Source of the DNA: Medicago truncatula
Lineage: Eukaryota > Streptophyta > Magnoliopsida > Fabales > Fabaceae
Assembly (NCBI RefSeq): GCF_003473485.1
Contig: NC_053047.1
Span: 41,898,972-41,962,971, forward strand
Length of the DNA stretch: 64,000 nt
Reading direction: 5' to 3'
The notes under the pieces: generated by a model
Database searches by the model: none
The model's input: the letters and a program-made list of their open reading frames with translations, nothing else
What the model was told of the DNA's origin: nothing
Program-made: the position numbers and the translations under genes
In this document: positions 45,849 to 57,218 of the stretch, one piece after another
Layout of the letters: every line of letters begins with the position of its first letter
Position numbering within the stretch: the stretch's first letter is position 1

Positions 45849-46456
45849 TCAAGTTATCTAGCCCATCATTTATTTGGAATGTCCTTTTGAAGCTAAGAGT
45901 ATTCAGGCCCTGGAATTGTATATGAATGAATGGTTGCAAAATTGATGACATTGTTTATAATAATTTAAGATTCATGATTTCATTGTTATCTGGTGCTGGA
46001 ATGAATTTGTAGGCTACATCATTTTGTTTTAGGTTGCAACATTTTTTATCATCTTTTTCCAATCAAAAAATGTGACAAATTTAAAAGACTACGGCGAAGC
46101 TGCGATTTAACGAGGGGAAGTTGTAAGGCTATCATAAATTAGTAATATTCTCAGAGAATAACCTTCACTATCCTGAAGATTCTCTATATCAATTTTATCC
46201 AGATATATAAGATAAATTAGAATGCTTAAGGTATGAACCAAACTTTGAAATAAATTCAAGTCCTAAAAACAAAAATTGTGGCATAATCATAAATTGCATT
46301 CCTATAAACAAAAACCAACTATATCCAATCAAGCAGAGTCAAACACAGTCATTAAAACAAAGTAAAATGAAGGGGGCAGCGTTTATGTTAAAAACAAATT
46401 AATATTTTTTTTGAAAGAATCAATAATAAAATATTAAAAAACTAAGAGAATATCAC
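45849..46456. other. Intergenic
   Basis: No gene seen; 46170-46450 is duplicated from or to 42290-42560. Confidence 0.45.
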
Positions 46457-47129
46457 TAGGGATGGGAATATGCCAGACCAGCCTACAGGGGCCTACGGCT
46501 TAGCCTACGACAAGTCAGGTTAGGGCCAAACTTTTTTCTTAAATAGAGAAGGCTTAGGCTTTTTTAGAAGCTTATTTAGCTTAAAATGCCAGATTACAGA
46601 CCATTCAAAAAACCTCTTAAGCCTATTAGACCGGCCTATTTAAATAAATAATAATATTATTATTTATTATTATATTATATTTTGTACTTTGAATTAAAAT
46701 TAAAGTTTGTTAACTTTTTCAGTAATTTAAGTTTATTAGTATTCATTAATTTTTGCATATTTAAATGTATTATTCTAAACTATAATTGGAATGTGATATA
46801 ATATATAGTCAAATTTCCTAATAACTCATGTTGATTATCAAAAGAGATCGTTTAATATAATTTATATATTAGTTTGATAGTCTATTTAAACTTAGATCAT
46901 ATTGCTTATTTAAAGATGTTCATATGAAATATGCTTTAAACAGGTTAGCAGACCGTAGAAGACTTTTGGAAGGTCAGACTCAAGTCTAAAACGTAAGCCT
47001 ATGATAGGCCGAAGGCCAGACTTAGGCCTTTAAAAAATTTGGCAGGCCAGGCCCAGGCCTTTAAAAAATTTGGCAGGCCAGACCTAGGCCTTGCAAAGCC
47101 CAGCTCGGCCTAGCCTATTCCCACCCCTA
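46457..47129. repeat. hAT-like element, 673 bp
   Basis: Left TAGGGATGGGAATATGCC, right TAGCCTATTCCCACCCCTA: inverted ends TAGGG(A/G)TGGGAATA. Flanks AATATCAC and AACATCGG are a diverged 8-bp duplication of the AACATCAG seen uninterrupted in the paralogous segment near 42570. The interior repeats AGGCCTTTAAAAAATTTGGC (47020-47070) and has no transposase ORF. Confidence 0.82.
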
Positions 47130-47153
47130 AACATCGGTATCTACTGTATAATT

Positions 47154-47613
47154 TTAAAAAATAAATAAAAATTTATACAAGTCCGATTTATATAAGTTGC
47201 CAAATTTAACTAAAAGCCGTTCTGCTCGTAATCTACGAAAATGGTTCATAAAATTGACCTTTAAATGCACCAAAATATAAAATTGACCTTTAAATGCAAC
47301 AAAATAAAAAAACACTTTTTTTTTTGGTAATATAAAAACACCGTTGTCTTTACCACCCAACCAAAACATTTTATTTACCTTAAAAAAAAATAAAAATAAA
47401 TCAAGTGTTGCAGTAGATGCAAAATGTCGTAGTTACCAACTTCGTTTGTATTTCAATTACATGTGAGAGGGTAAATCTTCACCTTAATTAACTATCCGAC
47501 AACATACAAATCTCTATAGGCTTGACGACCAGGTATCTCGTATCGCATATATGATCTTAGGGTGATGAGAGGATCAACTTGACATATGGAGGGACGGTAG
47601 ATCCCTTATGTTT
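47154..47613. other. Flank of NCR block 3
   Basis: No gene. 47430-47600 is a copy of the LTR-like sequence at 37280-37460 (ACTTCGTTTGTATTTCAATT, TGACGACCAGGTATCTCGTA). Confidence 0.55.
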
Positions 47614-47812
47614 TTAATTTTATCCAAGGGACAAAGATAACACTTCAATATAGTTAATTTTATCCAAGGGACAAACATAAAACTTCAATGTAGTTTAGAG
47701 GTATTTTACTATGTCTTATAACAACTATTGAATTTGTATAAAGAAACCGTGTGCTTTATACTTTATAAATTCATCAAATCCTTTTTATTTTTTCATGCAA
47801 AAGGGAAATAAT
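47614..47812 (+). promoter_or_regulatory. NCR promoter 3 with 40-bp tandem duplication
   Basis: The unit TTAATTTTATCCAAGGGACA..CACTTCAATATAG occurs twice in tandem (47614-47653 and 47654-47693) with few changes; other copies have it once. The rest (TAACAACTATTGAATTTG, CTTTATACTTTATAAATTCA) is as in the other NCR promoters. Confidence 0.7.
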
Positions 47813-48108
47813 ATGGTTAAAGTTATTAAGTTTGTTTATATTACGATCTACTTTCTTTCACTATTTTTCATTGCAATGAACGATGCCGGTAAATCGTTTT
47901 TCATTATTTTACAATTTTTTTTTATTTCTTACCTAACCTTTTATCCCCTTGAATTACTAACATTTTTATCTTCTCTTTTATCATTACAGCAATTCATGAA
48001 TGTCGTGCACACTCTCATTGTGTAGCAAGAATTAACTGTGTGCTTCCTCGAAAACCGCAATGTAGGAATTATGCATGTGGTTGTTATGATTCAAATAAAT
48101 ATCGCTGA
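47813..48108 (+). CDS. Nodule cysteine-rich (NCR) peptide 3, intact
   Basis: Exon 1 (47813-47888) encodes the signal peptide MVKVIKFVYITIYFLSLFF..; exon 2 (47990-48108) encodes the mature peptide, 64 aa in all. Cysteine spacing is identical to NCR gene 1, C-x5-C-x5-C-x7-C-x4-C-x1-C (CRAHSHC, CVLPRKPQC, CRNYACGC). The mature part is basic (about +5) and richer in histidine than copy 1. Intron and exon lengths match copy 1 to within a few bases. The upstream promoter has a 40-bp duplication. A partial copy of its own exon 2 end follows at 48125-48169. Expected function is symbiosome-targeted control of bacteroids. Confidence 0.88.
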
Positions 48109-48124
48109 TGATAAAATGTTCTAT

Positions 48125-48169
48125 GTGTAGGAATTACACATGTGTTTGTTATAATTCAAATAAATATCG
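48125..48169 (+). pseudogene. Partial NCR exon 2 repeat
   Basis: TGTAGGAATTACACATGTGT..AAATAAATATCG repeats the last third of NCR exon 2, including the last three cysteine codons, directly after the gene. The same extra piece follows NCR pseudogene 4 (51922-51966). Confidence 0.8.
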
Positions 48170-48355
48170 TAAATGATACAATGTTCTATGACATGTCAAT
48201 GTCAAGTTCATCATGTTTTGAAGGGAAAACAACAACAATTGCTTATGGACATCTGGACGTAAGAGTAAAGTTCTCTCCGGTATATCGTAATGCGTGTTCT
48301 AAGGTGTTTGGATGCAGACAAAAAGATGACATAAAAAAATTATCGATTGGATCAT

Positions 48356-49149
48356 GAGTTCATCTTTGCTCTATTTAAGTTTCCTCAATTTATTCCTTTT
48401 CACTTTATTGTTGTGTGACATGTGGCAAATGTAAAAACAAGGGTTGGGATTAAAAGCTTTGGCATGAGCACTTTTTTAATGAAAAATAAAATACACCCTT
48501 TTCCAACAAAACACACACTTTCTCTTTCTTCTTTCTCTGGAACAGAAACACGCTTCTTCTTCTTTCCCAGAAACGTACAACACTCTTCCTCCTCCTTCCT
48601 CTCACCATCATGGTTGCGTCTCCCTGTGACCGGTGCCGCCTCCACCGCCGTTCATCACCCTCCGCTGCAGCGATCTCCTCCTTCTCCACATACAGCCTCA
48701 CACAACTCGTCGTCGCAAACTTCGCTGTCGACAACGTTTTTTTTCTCTGCAAATCGCTTATTTATTGCTGTTCTAAATCAAATTATGAGAAATTTGTAAA
48801 AGCTCAATGATGATTTAATTGATTTACAAATAAGTGTGATTCAATTCAAAGATAGTGGTTGTCTTGATTCACCGCGGTTCTGTTTGCGACGACGAGACTG
48901 AACGACAACGTTTGCGAGAGTGAAAGGGTGAGTGGCGATGGTGCTGATAGGAGGAGGAAGAAGAGATCGTGTTTATTTCTGGAGAAAGCATGTGTGTTTT
49001 GTTGGAAAAGTGTATTTTATTTTTCATTAAAAAGTGCTAATGCCAAAGCTTTTAATCCCAACCCTTGACTTTAAATTTGCCACATGTCACACATCAATAA
49101 AGTGAAAAGGAATAAATTGAGGAAACCTAAATGGAGCAAAGATGGTTTC
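48356..49149. mobile_element. Mutator-like element with long terminal inverted repeats, 794 bp
   Basis: Inverted ends of about 170-200 bp (left CATCTTTGCTCTATTTAAGT; right, complemented, CATCTTTGCTCCATTTAGGT). Exact 9-bp duplication TTGGATCAT at 48347-48355 and 49150-49158. The interior (about 48590-48740 and 48860-48960) is clearly GC-richer than the region (CGGTGCCGCCTCCACCGCC) and holds short open frames with no transposase, so it resembles a Pack-MULE carrying captured host sequence. I do not recognise the captured sequence. Confidence 0.85.
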
Positions 49150-49539
49150 TTGGATCATATATCGCACATTATAGGTCATTTGATATTTAATTTTAAATTA
49201 CAATATTAAATTAAATTTAAAATAGAATACAATCGCGAGATTTTTTGACATTTCATAGAATTTATTTTATCTATTAGAAATTTGTATATTTTGCTTTGAT
49301 ATAGAACCAAATATGGAAAGACATAAATTGCTGAGTATTTTGTTTTGTCTTATTGTTTATTCTCATGAATATGATTAACTAATTTTATATTAATTTAGTT
49401 TTTAGTTGATTTTAATTTGAGCACTTAAATCATGTGATTGTATAAACTCTATTCAATACAATTATTATCCTAGTATTATTCAGTGAATTTTTTCTTAATA
49501 CTTTTCATATATTGATGAGCTCTTGATTTGGACATAGTA

Positions 49540-49819
49540 CTTCCTCCGTTCCAAATTGTATGACGTTTTGGGCATTTCACATATATTAAGAAATGTAATT
49601 AATATTGTGTGGGAAAGTGATATTATGAGTTGCTTTACAAAATTATCCTTAATAAATGATATGGGAAAGATAAATGAAAGAATTGAAAGAAGAAAGAGTA
49701 AAATAGTTAAGGATATAATAGGAAAAGTAACATTAACGTTTCATTTGTATTGTAAAGTGACATACAATTTAGGACAAATATTTTTTCTAAAGTGACATAA
49801 CAATTTAGGACGGAGGGAG
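49540..49819. repeat. Stowaway-like MITE, 280 bp
   Basis: Left CTTCCTCCGTTCCAAATTGT, right ACAATTTAGGACGGAGGGAG, border TA/TG. The right end is partly duplicated (AAAGTGACATACAATTTAGGAC then AAAGTGACATAACAATTTAG). Confidence 0.8.
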
Positions 49820-50879
49820 TGTAATGTTTGATCTAACATTTCAATTTAGGGATTAGGGTGTTGTATAATTGTAGAGACTATGTGCAATTTACCAAACTGC
49901 AAGAATTAATTGATTCGAAATATTTGATCACTTTAATCTTTGATGTTTTCTAAAACAAATTATTTTTATTTTATTTTTTGTTAAACTGAAATATATGCTC
50001 TACATACCCCATTTGTTAAATCTTATTATAATTAAATTTCTACGTTGAGATTAAAACAATCCATGCGGAGACAAACTTATAAATCTTATTACTTCGATAC
50101 ATTTTTAGTATACTTGCTACAAGTTTATCAATCATAATTGGGTTAACATCTTAACTAATTAAACTAACCAATTCAAGTAAACTCATCTGTAGTCACAATT
50201 TGCAATTCCTAATAAATAGAAACAAATTAAACCACATAATAAAACTATTCAGTAGGAAAAACACAACAATGTAATGTTAAAGAAGAAAAATAGACTAAGT
50301 GAAAAAGAAAACTAGCTAAGTTAAAACTTATAAATTAGGTTATTTCAATTTTGTTAAGGTAAAAGCAACACGTTCATATATATAGGGAGAAAAACATTAA
50401 TGTGGATATATAGAAGCTATTCTTAACATATTTATTATTTATTTATATTTTGATAAAATGAAAAGTTGAATTCTGAACATATTATTTTCATTTAGTTTAG
50501 GTGACATAAAATCTATATCTATATGGAAGACATATTCAAATAGCTAGCCTTTATTTTTAGCACCAGCAAATTTAGTTTTCTTGATGTGGACATAAAGCAT
50601 GCATAATAACTTTCTGCATTCAAAACACAACAACACATTATAACAGCTAAAGAACCATTAATTCAAAAATAGCAATTTAATATTTCCATATTCACCTTCA
50701 TCAAATTTAATATTTCTCATCCACTTTTTCCGCTTTTTCCATTGTTGTTCTCCCAAAATTAAAGAGACTGCAGGAAGGAACCATAACCAAATAAGCACGC
50801 CTATTTTATGCTGGTATGAATCTTTACAAACATATGAAAAATATAAAAATTTAATTTAATTTCATCTTAAATTTTGTAC
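49820..50879. other. Intergenic; part duplicated at 62226-63215
   Basis: No coding ORF. From about 50483 (TTTCATTTAGTTTAGGTGAC) to 50880 it aligns with 62230-62394 plus 63023-63215, with a MITE inserted in the other copy. Confidence 0.6.
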
Positions 50880-51434
50880 TTGGTTAGCAACCATAACCCC
50901 GCTTCATATGTTTCCATGTGGATACCTACTCATTGTTGTGTAGGTAGATGAAAAGATGGAAATATTTGAAGAAGAGATAGAATTTTAAGCTACAGGGTTA
51001 TTTAAATTTCATTTTTACACTCCATAGATATTTTATTTACGTTATTATGAGGTAATCGATGTATGGATCGACTAGCATATAAGTTACTTTAGAGTGAATT
51101 TCGTACACTATGAAATAATAGTAAGTTTCTCGATCTTTTAATTAAGCATTTCTCTTTTTAATTATGTTAATTTCACATATTTATTATATGATAACTTTTA
51201 TGTTTGTGAATGTTTCAAATTGAAATTTATTTTCTTGTATTTTTTATTAGATTCTATATTTAAACTCATCTCAGGAAAGTGTGTCACATGTTACAAAATT
51301 TTATTCTATTTTTTGTAATTTTCCTTTTTCTATCTCAAAACGGTAAATTAAAAATTATTTTATATAAATGAATTTTTTTTAGGTGACCTCCTGTTTAATT
51401 TTGTCCATGGGACAAACATAACGTAACACTTCAA

Positions 51435-51607
51435 TGTAGTTAAGAGATATTTTACTAAGTTTTATAACAACTATTTAATTTATGTAGTTAAGAGATATTT
51501 TACTAAATCTTATAACAACTATTTAATTTGTATAAAGAAACCGTGTGCTTTATACATTATAAATTCATCAAATCCTTTTCTATTTTTTTCATGCAAAAGG
51601 GAAAAAT
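51435..51607 (+). promoter_or_regulatory. NCR promoter 4 with 48-bp tandem duplication
   Basis: TGTAGTTAAGAGATATTTTA..ACTATTTAATTTA is repeated at 51435-51482 and 51483-51530. This is a different part of the promoter from that duplicated in copy 3. Confidence 0.7.
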
Positions 51608-51904
51608 ATGGCTAAAGTCACTAAGTTTGTTTATATTACGATCCACTTTCTTTCACTATTTTTCATTGCAATGAACATTGTCGGTAAGTTATCATTCATT
51701 GTTTTACAATTTTTTCTTTACTTCTTACCTAACCTTTTATCCCCTTTAATTACTAACATTTTTATATTCTCTTTTATCATTACAGCAATTCCTGAATGTC
51801 ATGCAGACTCTCATTGAGTAGCAAAAATTGACTATGTGCTTCCTCTTAAACCGCAATGTAGGAATTACACGTGTGTTTGTTAAGATTCAAATAGATATCG
51901 CTGA
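51608..51904 (+). pseudogene. NCR pseudogene 4 (nonsense mutations, lost cysteines)
   Basis: Exon 1 (51608-51683) encodes an intact signal peptide; exon 2 is 51786-51904. The second cysteine codon is TGA, the third position is tyrosine, and another stop follows the last cysteine, so only a short truncated product could be made. The exon lengths still match the intact copies exactly, so decay is by point mutation. Confidence 0.85.
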
Positions 51905-52862
51905 TGTTAAAATGTTCCATGTGTAGGAATTACACATGTGTTTGTTATAATTCAATTAAATATCGCAGATGATAAAATGTTCTATGACATGTCATTTAAC
52001 CAATGTTTTGGCATTCAATAATTGAATTCGGTTTGTATTTATTTCCCTTTAATAATTTCACAGATTTTATGGTCTTTGATGATGGTGATTAAAATAAACA
52101 TTGCGCGCTAAATAATATTATTTAAATTATCTTCTTTGTCTTCATTTTATAATGATATATTTACTGTTACTTTAGATAATTGTAGGATACAATGAAATAC
52201 TTAAGTTAAATAAATAATAAATTTAACAACTTTTTAGTATAGTTTAATATTATCAAAACTGATTCAATACATGGTACATAAACGATATAAGCCCTAAAAA
52301 ATTACATAAATGATATATATAAACAATGTAACCTACAATTTTTTCAAATAGCAAATATTTATTTATTTTTCATTTATTTTAAAATAGTTCATAAGGCTTT
52401 AACTAAAAGAATTCATAGTCATTTTTAATATAAAATCAGAATAAAAATAATTTTCTTTCGAAAGCGTTTTACAAAATGACAACCAGAATCTAGTACTATA
52501 TTTTATTAATCGTTTTCGAGCAATGAGTTTTAAAATCCAATCATACACTTGGTAAAAAAAATATAATATGAAATAGTGTATAAGCATTGATTTTCCATTG
52601 CAATATCATTTACACCAAATAGCAAGTTTGGTTACGCGTCCAAATTACCAATCTCACGTTTTGATGTCGATTTCACCGCAATGTTAATAAGCTACTTATT
52701 TGAGCTTCACACTAAACAAATGGCTGCATTCACACCACGACTTTACCTAACACCGGCTAAGTCATAACATGTGATTTCTAAAACATGAACAAATTTAACA
52801 ATATAAACCAGTAAAGTAACTGATAGAACATGCACATACAGAATCAAGAGAAAGATTAGAAT

Positions 52863-53270
52863 GTTATGGGTACTTCAGAACATTCTGTACTTAAATCAGT
52901 GTGATCTCCACACACTCACACTTTAGAGAGGAAACTACAAAGGAATGATAAAACTCTTTATTATTGAATGTGAGAGAGATATGAGTGATATCAATTACAC
53001 TAATCATAAGACTATACACTAGTTAGTTACTAACCACTAACCATAACCATATTTGGGTTAACACCTTAACCAACTAACTAAACTAACTAACTAAGATTGA
53101 TATATGAATTAATCTTCAACAGTAACAAACACATAACAATGCCACATTAAGGAAAAATAGAATGCGTCATATTGGATACCTTCATAAAATAGTTTCATCA
53201 TTTTACCAAACAAAGAACATATTCAATAATGAATTTTATTATTCTGACCAACGTATTGCTATAAATGATT
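52863..53270. other. Possible LTR fragment after NCR block 4
   Basis: Sequence starting TGTTATGGGTACTTCAGAAC with TTAGTTAGTTACTAACCACT and CAACTAACTAAACTAACTAA looks like part of a copia LTR, but I found no matching target duplication. Confidence 0.3.
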
Positions 53271-54480
53271 GATGTAGGAGGGTTTCATAATATTTTCTAT
53301 AGTATTTTTATTTTAGCTCCATTTTGGCACTTTTCTGTTTTTGTTTCAGTTTATTACTTTTGGCCCTTTTGGGTTTTGTTATTTCCTTATTTAAGCTTAA
53401 CAGTTGTAACCTAAGAGGAAATTTTTATTCATTGAATAATATTTTAGATAGTTTTTCTCAAATTCTGGTGGATTCCAGAACCATATTTTGACAAGTTTGT
53501 CGTTTGCAAACTTGTTTCTTTCAATCTAGGTTTAACGCTTGCTAGCAATTACACGTCTGACTGTGTTAGTTGGTATCAGAGTAAGTTTCTGCTATTCTTT
53601 TCCTAACGTGATCAGCCAGGGAGATCAATAGGTGACAAAAATTGCGGCTTTAACTGCGGCCATAAAAGCTTTGTTGGATCAGATGGCGGCTTTGATAGTT
53701 AAGGTTGACGACATCAACAACAACAACAAAAATCAATTCAAGAGATTTGGACCAATGAGCGTTCCATGTGGTAGAAACAATTGAATTATTGTGGATTCAA
53801 GTTCTTCAAAAGTGGGGAAAAATGATTTCGAAGAAAAAATGTCAAATCACCGAAAGAAGCTGCATATTTTACGAGAATAGGCAAATTCAGCTAAATCTAT
53901 TGAAAAGGATCAGAAAGCAAGAAGTAAGGCAGCTATGGAAACAATTGATGTATATTACTTTATTGAAGAAAATTATATATCCACCGTGAATTACAAGGCA
54001 GCTATGCATACAATTGATGTGGATCACTTTATTGAAAAAGAAATCATATATCTACCGTGAATTACCATGGGGAGGTATCGACAGTAGGGCCAAGGGTTGA
54101 AAATCTCAACAAGTTCAAAAGTAGCAACGAAGATTTCCTCCTCCAAAGGTTTCAGGTTCAATTTATTATGCTAATTTCGTTGAACTTATGAGCTTGCTCT
54201 GGCTTTAAACGGGGCCTTCACAAGTGGGCGGGATTGGTCCTTTTAAATTAGTCGATTCTTGAATCGGGATCGGATACCGAATTTAAAAAAAAAAAAAGAA
54301 ACAACGAAGATTTCCCAACATTAGTTTGCACGGACCTGGCCGCTAGAGGTAAAACTGCACGTATGGATGCAAAAGGGAAAATAACAAGTTTAGTTACTAA
54401 AAAGGACTATAGCTTGGCAACCAAAATAGAGGAGGCAATAAAAAAGAATGAGAATTTGGAGGCTATCACACATATAAAAT
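53271..54480 (+). mobile_element. Decayed LTR retrotransposon 5' end (LTR, primer site, gag remnant)
   Basis: Primer site TGGTATCAGAG at 53571-53581 (tRNA-Met) follows an LTR-like stretch of about 300 bp. A decayed gag-like region follows (AALTAAIKALLDQMAAL in one frame) with frameshifts. No polymerase is seen. A SINE-like retroposon is inserted at 54139-54301. Confidence 0.5.
54139..54301 (+). mobile_element. SINE-like retroposon in gag remnant
   Basis: A-tailed insert with a GGTTCAATTT B-box-like motif and a GAATCGGGATCGGATACCGA end, flanked by 14-bp direct repeats CAACGAAGATTTCC at 54125-54138 and 54302-54315. Confidence 0.75.
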
Positions 54481-55920
54481 AAAACATTGTTCTACCTAAA
54501 AAAAAATCTTTCATAATTTTTAAACGTTAGCGCAATAAAAAGAGCGGAAAGACGGGCACGTAGGTGTCCGTCTTTTCTCTGGTAATTTATTAAGTTTAGA
54601 GATTCAAATTCTCTAAACACTGGTTTATATGAACTTTTGGTTCATTCATCTTGACTACAAAATATAAAATTGTCTAATCATATAACTTTGAAATTAAGTC
54701 CAAGTTACTCAAATTTAAAATTAAACGCTTGTTTACATGATAAATTTTGGAGCGGTGCTATTCTTCCCGACAGAATAGACCACGAATTTCTCAGGACACT
54801 TGTTTTTAGTTATAATTTGGTCAAATAGAAAAAAGCAGAAATGGCGGCAATAAAGGCGGAAGGGTGATATGTAGTTATATACACAGATCGGGATGATTTC
54901 GGGATAAACTCTTTCGGTATAAATATCATTATCCTAAATTTTGATATGTCAAATATTAAAATCACACAACTTATAAAATAGAAGGAAAATTTTAATTTTG
55001 AACATACCATAAAAGGACAGTCTTTTCCCATAAGAATGCATGTCTTAATTTTTTTTTTTGAGTCATCTTTATCTTATTCAGTAGAAATCTGAAATTCGAA
55101 TTCTTTCTTATTTTTTGAGTAGCTAACTTCTAAGTTTTAGCACTCCCTATCGAACTAAAATCATCCTAATTCCTTTAACCGATTAACCAAGGGCCCAAAT
55201 TTAAGAATATTAAATTTGCGCATTTTTCCAAATGGTTATTTTAGAATAGTATAGAACAATGCACTAAAGTAACAACCGAATCCATCTCAACTAATTGCAT
55301 CCCAAGAAATTATTAGCATATTACCATCCATTCTTTAATAGTCACCAAAATAAGAGGTTCGCTGCAGATGTTGGCTTTTCAATAGCAAGAATGACGTACA
55401 TAGGGTTCATACTTTTATGTAATTGCCTAAAAATTCTTTAGCAACCACATAAGTCACATTCCTACTAAACATGAATGAAAGGTACACAAGCCATGTGGCA
55501 TGAAATGGTTCAAACGGCTTTTAATGTCAAATAAGATCAATATTGTTCTCGGATGGATTTTAGTGTTGTTGTTTAAAAACAACAAGCACTTTGTCATTTC
55601 AGCTAGAGCATGTAATTTTATAGTTTGGTTTATCCTTGTTGTATTTAGGGACAACAGAAGCTTAATAAGTAATTTCTTCGATAGACATAGCAGTAGGAAA
55701 TATTTTAAAATTGTTGTTTTTGGATTTTAAAATTGTCGTATTTGAATTTTCAAATTCTATTTTTGAAAAAGAATATCTACCGAAGTTGTTACTAGGTTGA
55801 GTCACGACCATATCGCTCTCTTTAAGACTTTTTATGGCAATGCCAAAATTTTTGCAAGACATACCATCAACCACGCCGCCTCCAGGATAAAACAAGCCCA
55901 ACTACTGCATTGTAGAAAAC
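54481..55920. other. Intergenic, no gene seen
   Basis: AT-rich. Small open frames (e.g. around 55500-55730) have no family-like features. A GACGGGCACGTAGGTGTCCGTC hairpin lies near 54555. Confidence 0.4.
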
Positions 55921-55924
55921 CATT

Positions 55925-56345
55925 CGAGATTTATACCCTTAAATATGGTACTAAGACCACTCTTTAATACTTAAACCACTTTTTTATGGTAATGTTACCA
56001 CTCTATTATGGTACTGAGACCACTCAAATATGGTGTTACCACCATTCTAATTTTTAATTTCTCCAAATATGATACTATGATCACTCAAATATGGTTTTAC
56101 ACCACTCTAACCTTTAACTTCTTCAAGGGAAGAAAGTATTGAAAATGAACTATACTCTTAAGATCATTCATAATTCTGAAGGGATATTATTCTAAAAAAG
56201 GAACTATGATCTTAAAAATATTCTTTATTCCGAAGGGACGTATATTATCGAAGGGACTATGCTTTTAAGACATTCTTAATTCCGAAGGGACATTATACCG
56301 AAAATGAACTATGGTCTTAAGAACACACTTAATTCCGAAGGGACA
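55925..56345. repeat. Two degenerate tandem repeat arrays
   Basis: 55925-56110 repeats TATGGTACTAAGACCACTC-like units (about 5). 56149-56345 repeats a unit of about 51 bp with GAACTATGGTCTTAAGA and AATTCCGAAGGGACAT (4 copies). The next 150 bp look promoter-like (TGTATATATAGAGATT), suggesting an LTR. Confidence 0.6.
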
Positions 56346-56915
56346 TAAATAAGGAGATGAGGAGAAGAATAGCTCGTCAACACAAGTTGGAGGAGAAGAG
56401 AGAAAGAGTTCTCGACAACTCAATATAAACTGCACGGTGTAATTTTTGAACTGAGTGGAGTCCTCTGTATATATAGAGATTTTGTAATTGTTTTAGCAAA
56501 AATTACAGTAGTTACTCTAATGGATAAAGATGAAAATGGAACTTATCCATTAATCAGTTCAACAACACTTGTGGATAAGATTAAAAAGAAACAAATTCAC
56601 AAAAGAGGAGGAAACGAACTCATTGGAATTGAATACAGGAAATATAAGAAATTCTAATTATTTTATATGGTATTCAATAAACTAAATTTATGGGAAGTGA
56701 TATTCACGAATAAAAATAATAATTACTATTATTTTTTATCATTATCAAGTATTTAAAATTAAATACCGCAACTTAAACACAACTAATATGTGTTATATTT
56801 TATGTGGTACCCCACACTATATTTTTTCAATTCACACAACATTAGATCAAAGTATAATTACGTGGTGTTTAATCTTTCAATTTTTCTTCCAACATCACAC
56901 CAATGATCCAACACT
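56346..56915. other. Intergenic
   Basis: No gene seen; AT-rich. Confidence 0.4.
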
Positions 56916-57218
56916 TATACGTTTGTGAATGTTTCAAATTAAAAAAAAAAATTCTTGTATTTTTTATTAGATTCTATATTTAAACTCATTTTTGGGAAAG
57001 TGTGTATCTTCCCACATTTTATTTTATTTTTTACAATTTTCCCTTTTCTATCTCGAAAAGGTAAAATAATAATTATTTCATATAAATGGAATTTTTTTTA
57101 TGTGACCTCCTGTTTAATTTTGTCCAAGGGACAAACATAACACTTCAATATAGTTAAGTGATATTTTACAAAGTCTTATAATAACTATTTAATTTGTATA
57201 AAGAAACCATGTGATTTA
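56916..57218 (+). repeat. NCR block 5, promoter half (NCR gene lost)
   Basis: ACTTATACGTTTGTGAATGT through GGGACAAACATAACACTTCA to GAAACCATGTGATTTA matches the NCR promoters. It is cut by the solo LTR at 57219 and resumes at 60234 (TTATACATTATAAATTTATCA). After that it jumps to sequence like 40400-40660 (AGAGTATACTGTTCTTGCTT) instead of an NCR exon. Confidence 0.8.

Larger units (their letters stand above)
50880..52862 (+). repeat. NCR block 4 (duplicated segment)
   Basis: From CGCTTCATATGTTTCCATGT through the NCR pseudogene to about CTGATAGAACATGCACATAC, where similarity with block 2 stops. Confidence 0.75.

Noticed and set aside
53571..53581. Primer site taken as proof of a complete retrotransposon
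   Set aside because: Only an LTR-like stretch and a decayed gag follow; no polymerase or second LTR within reach.
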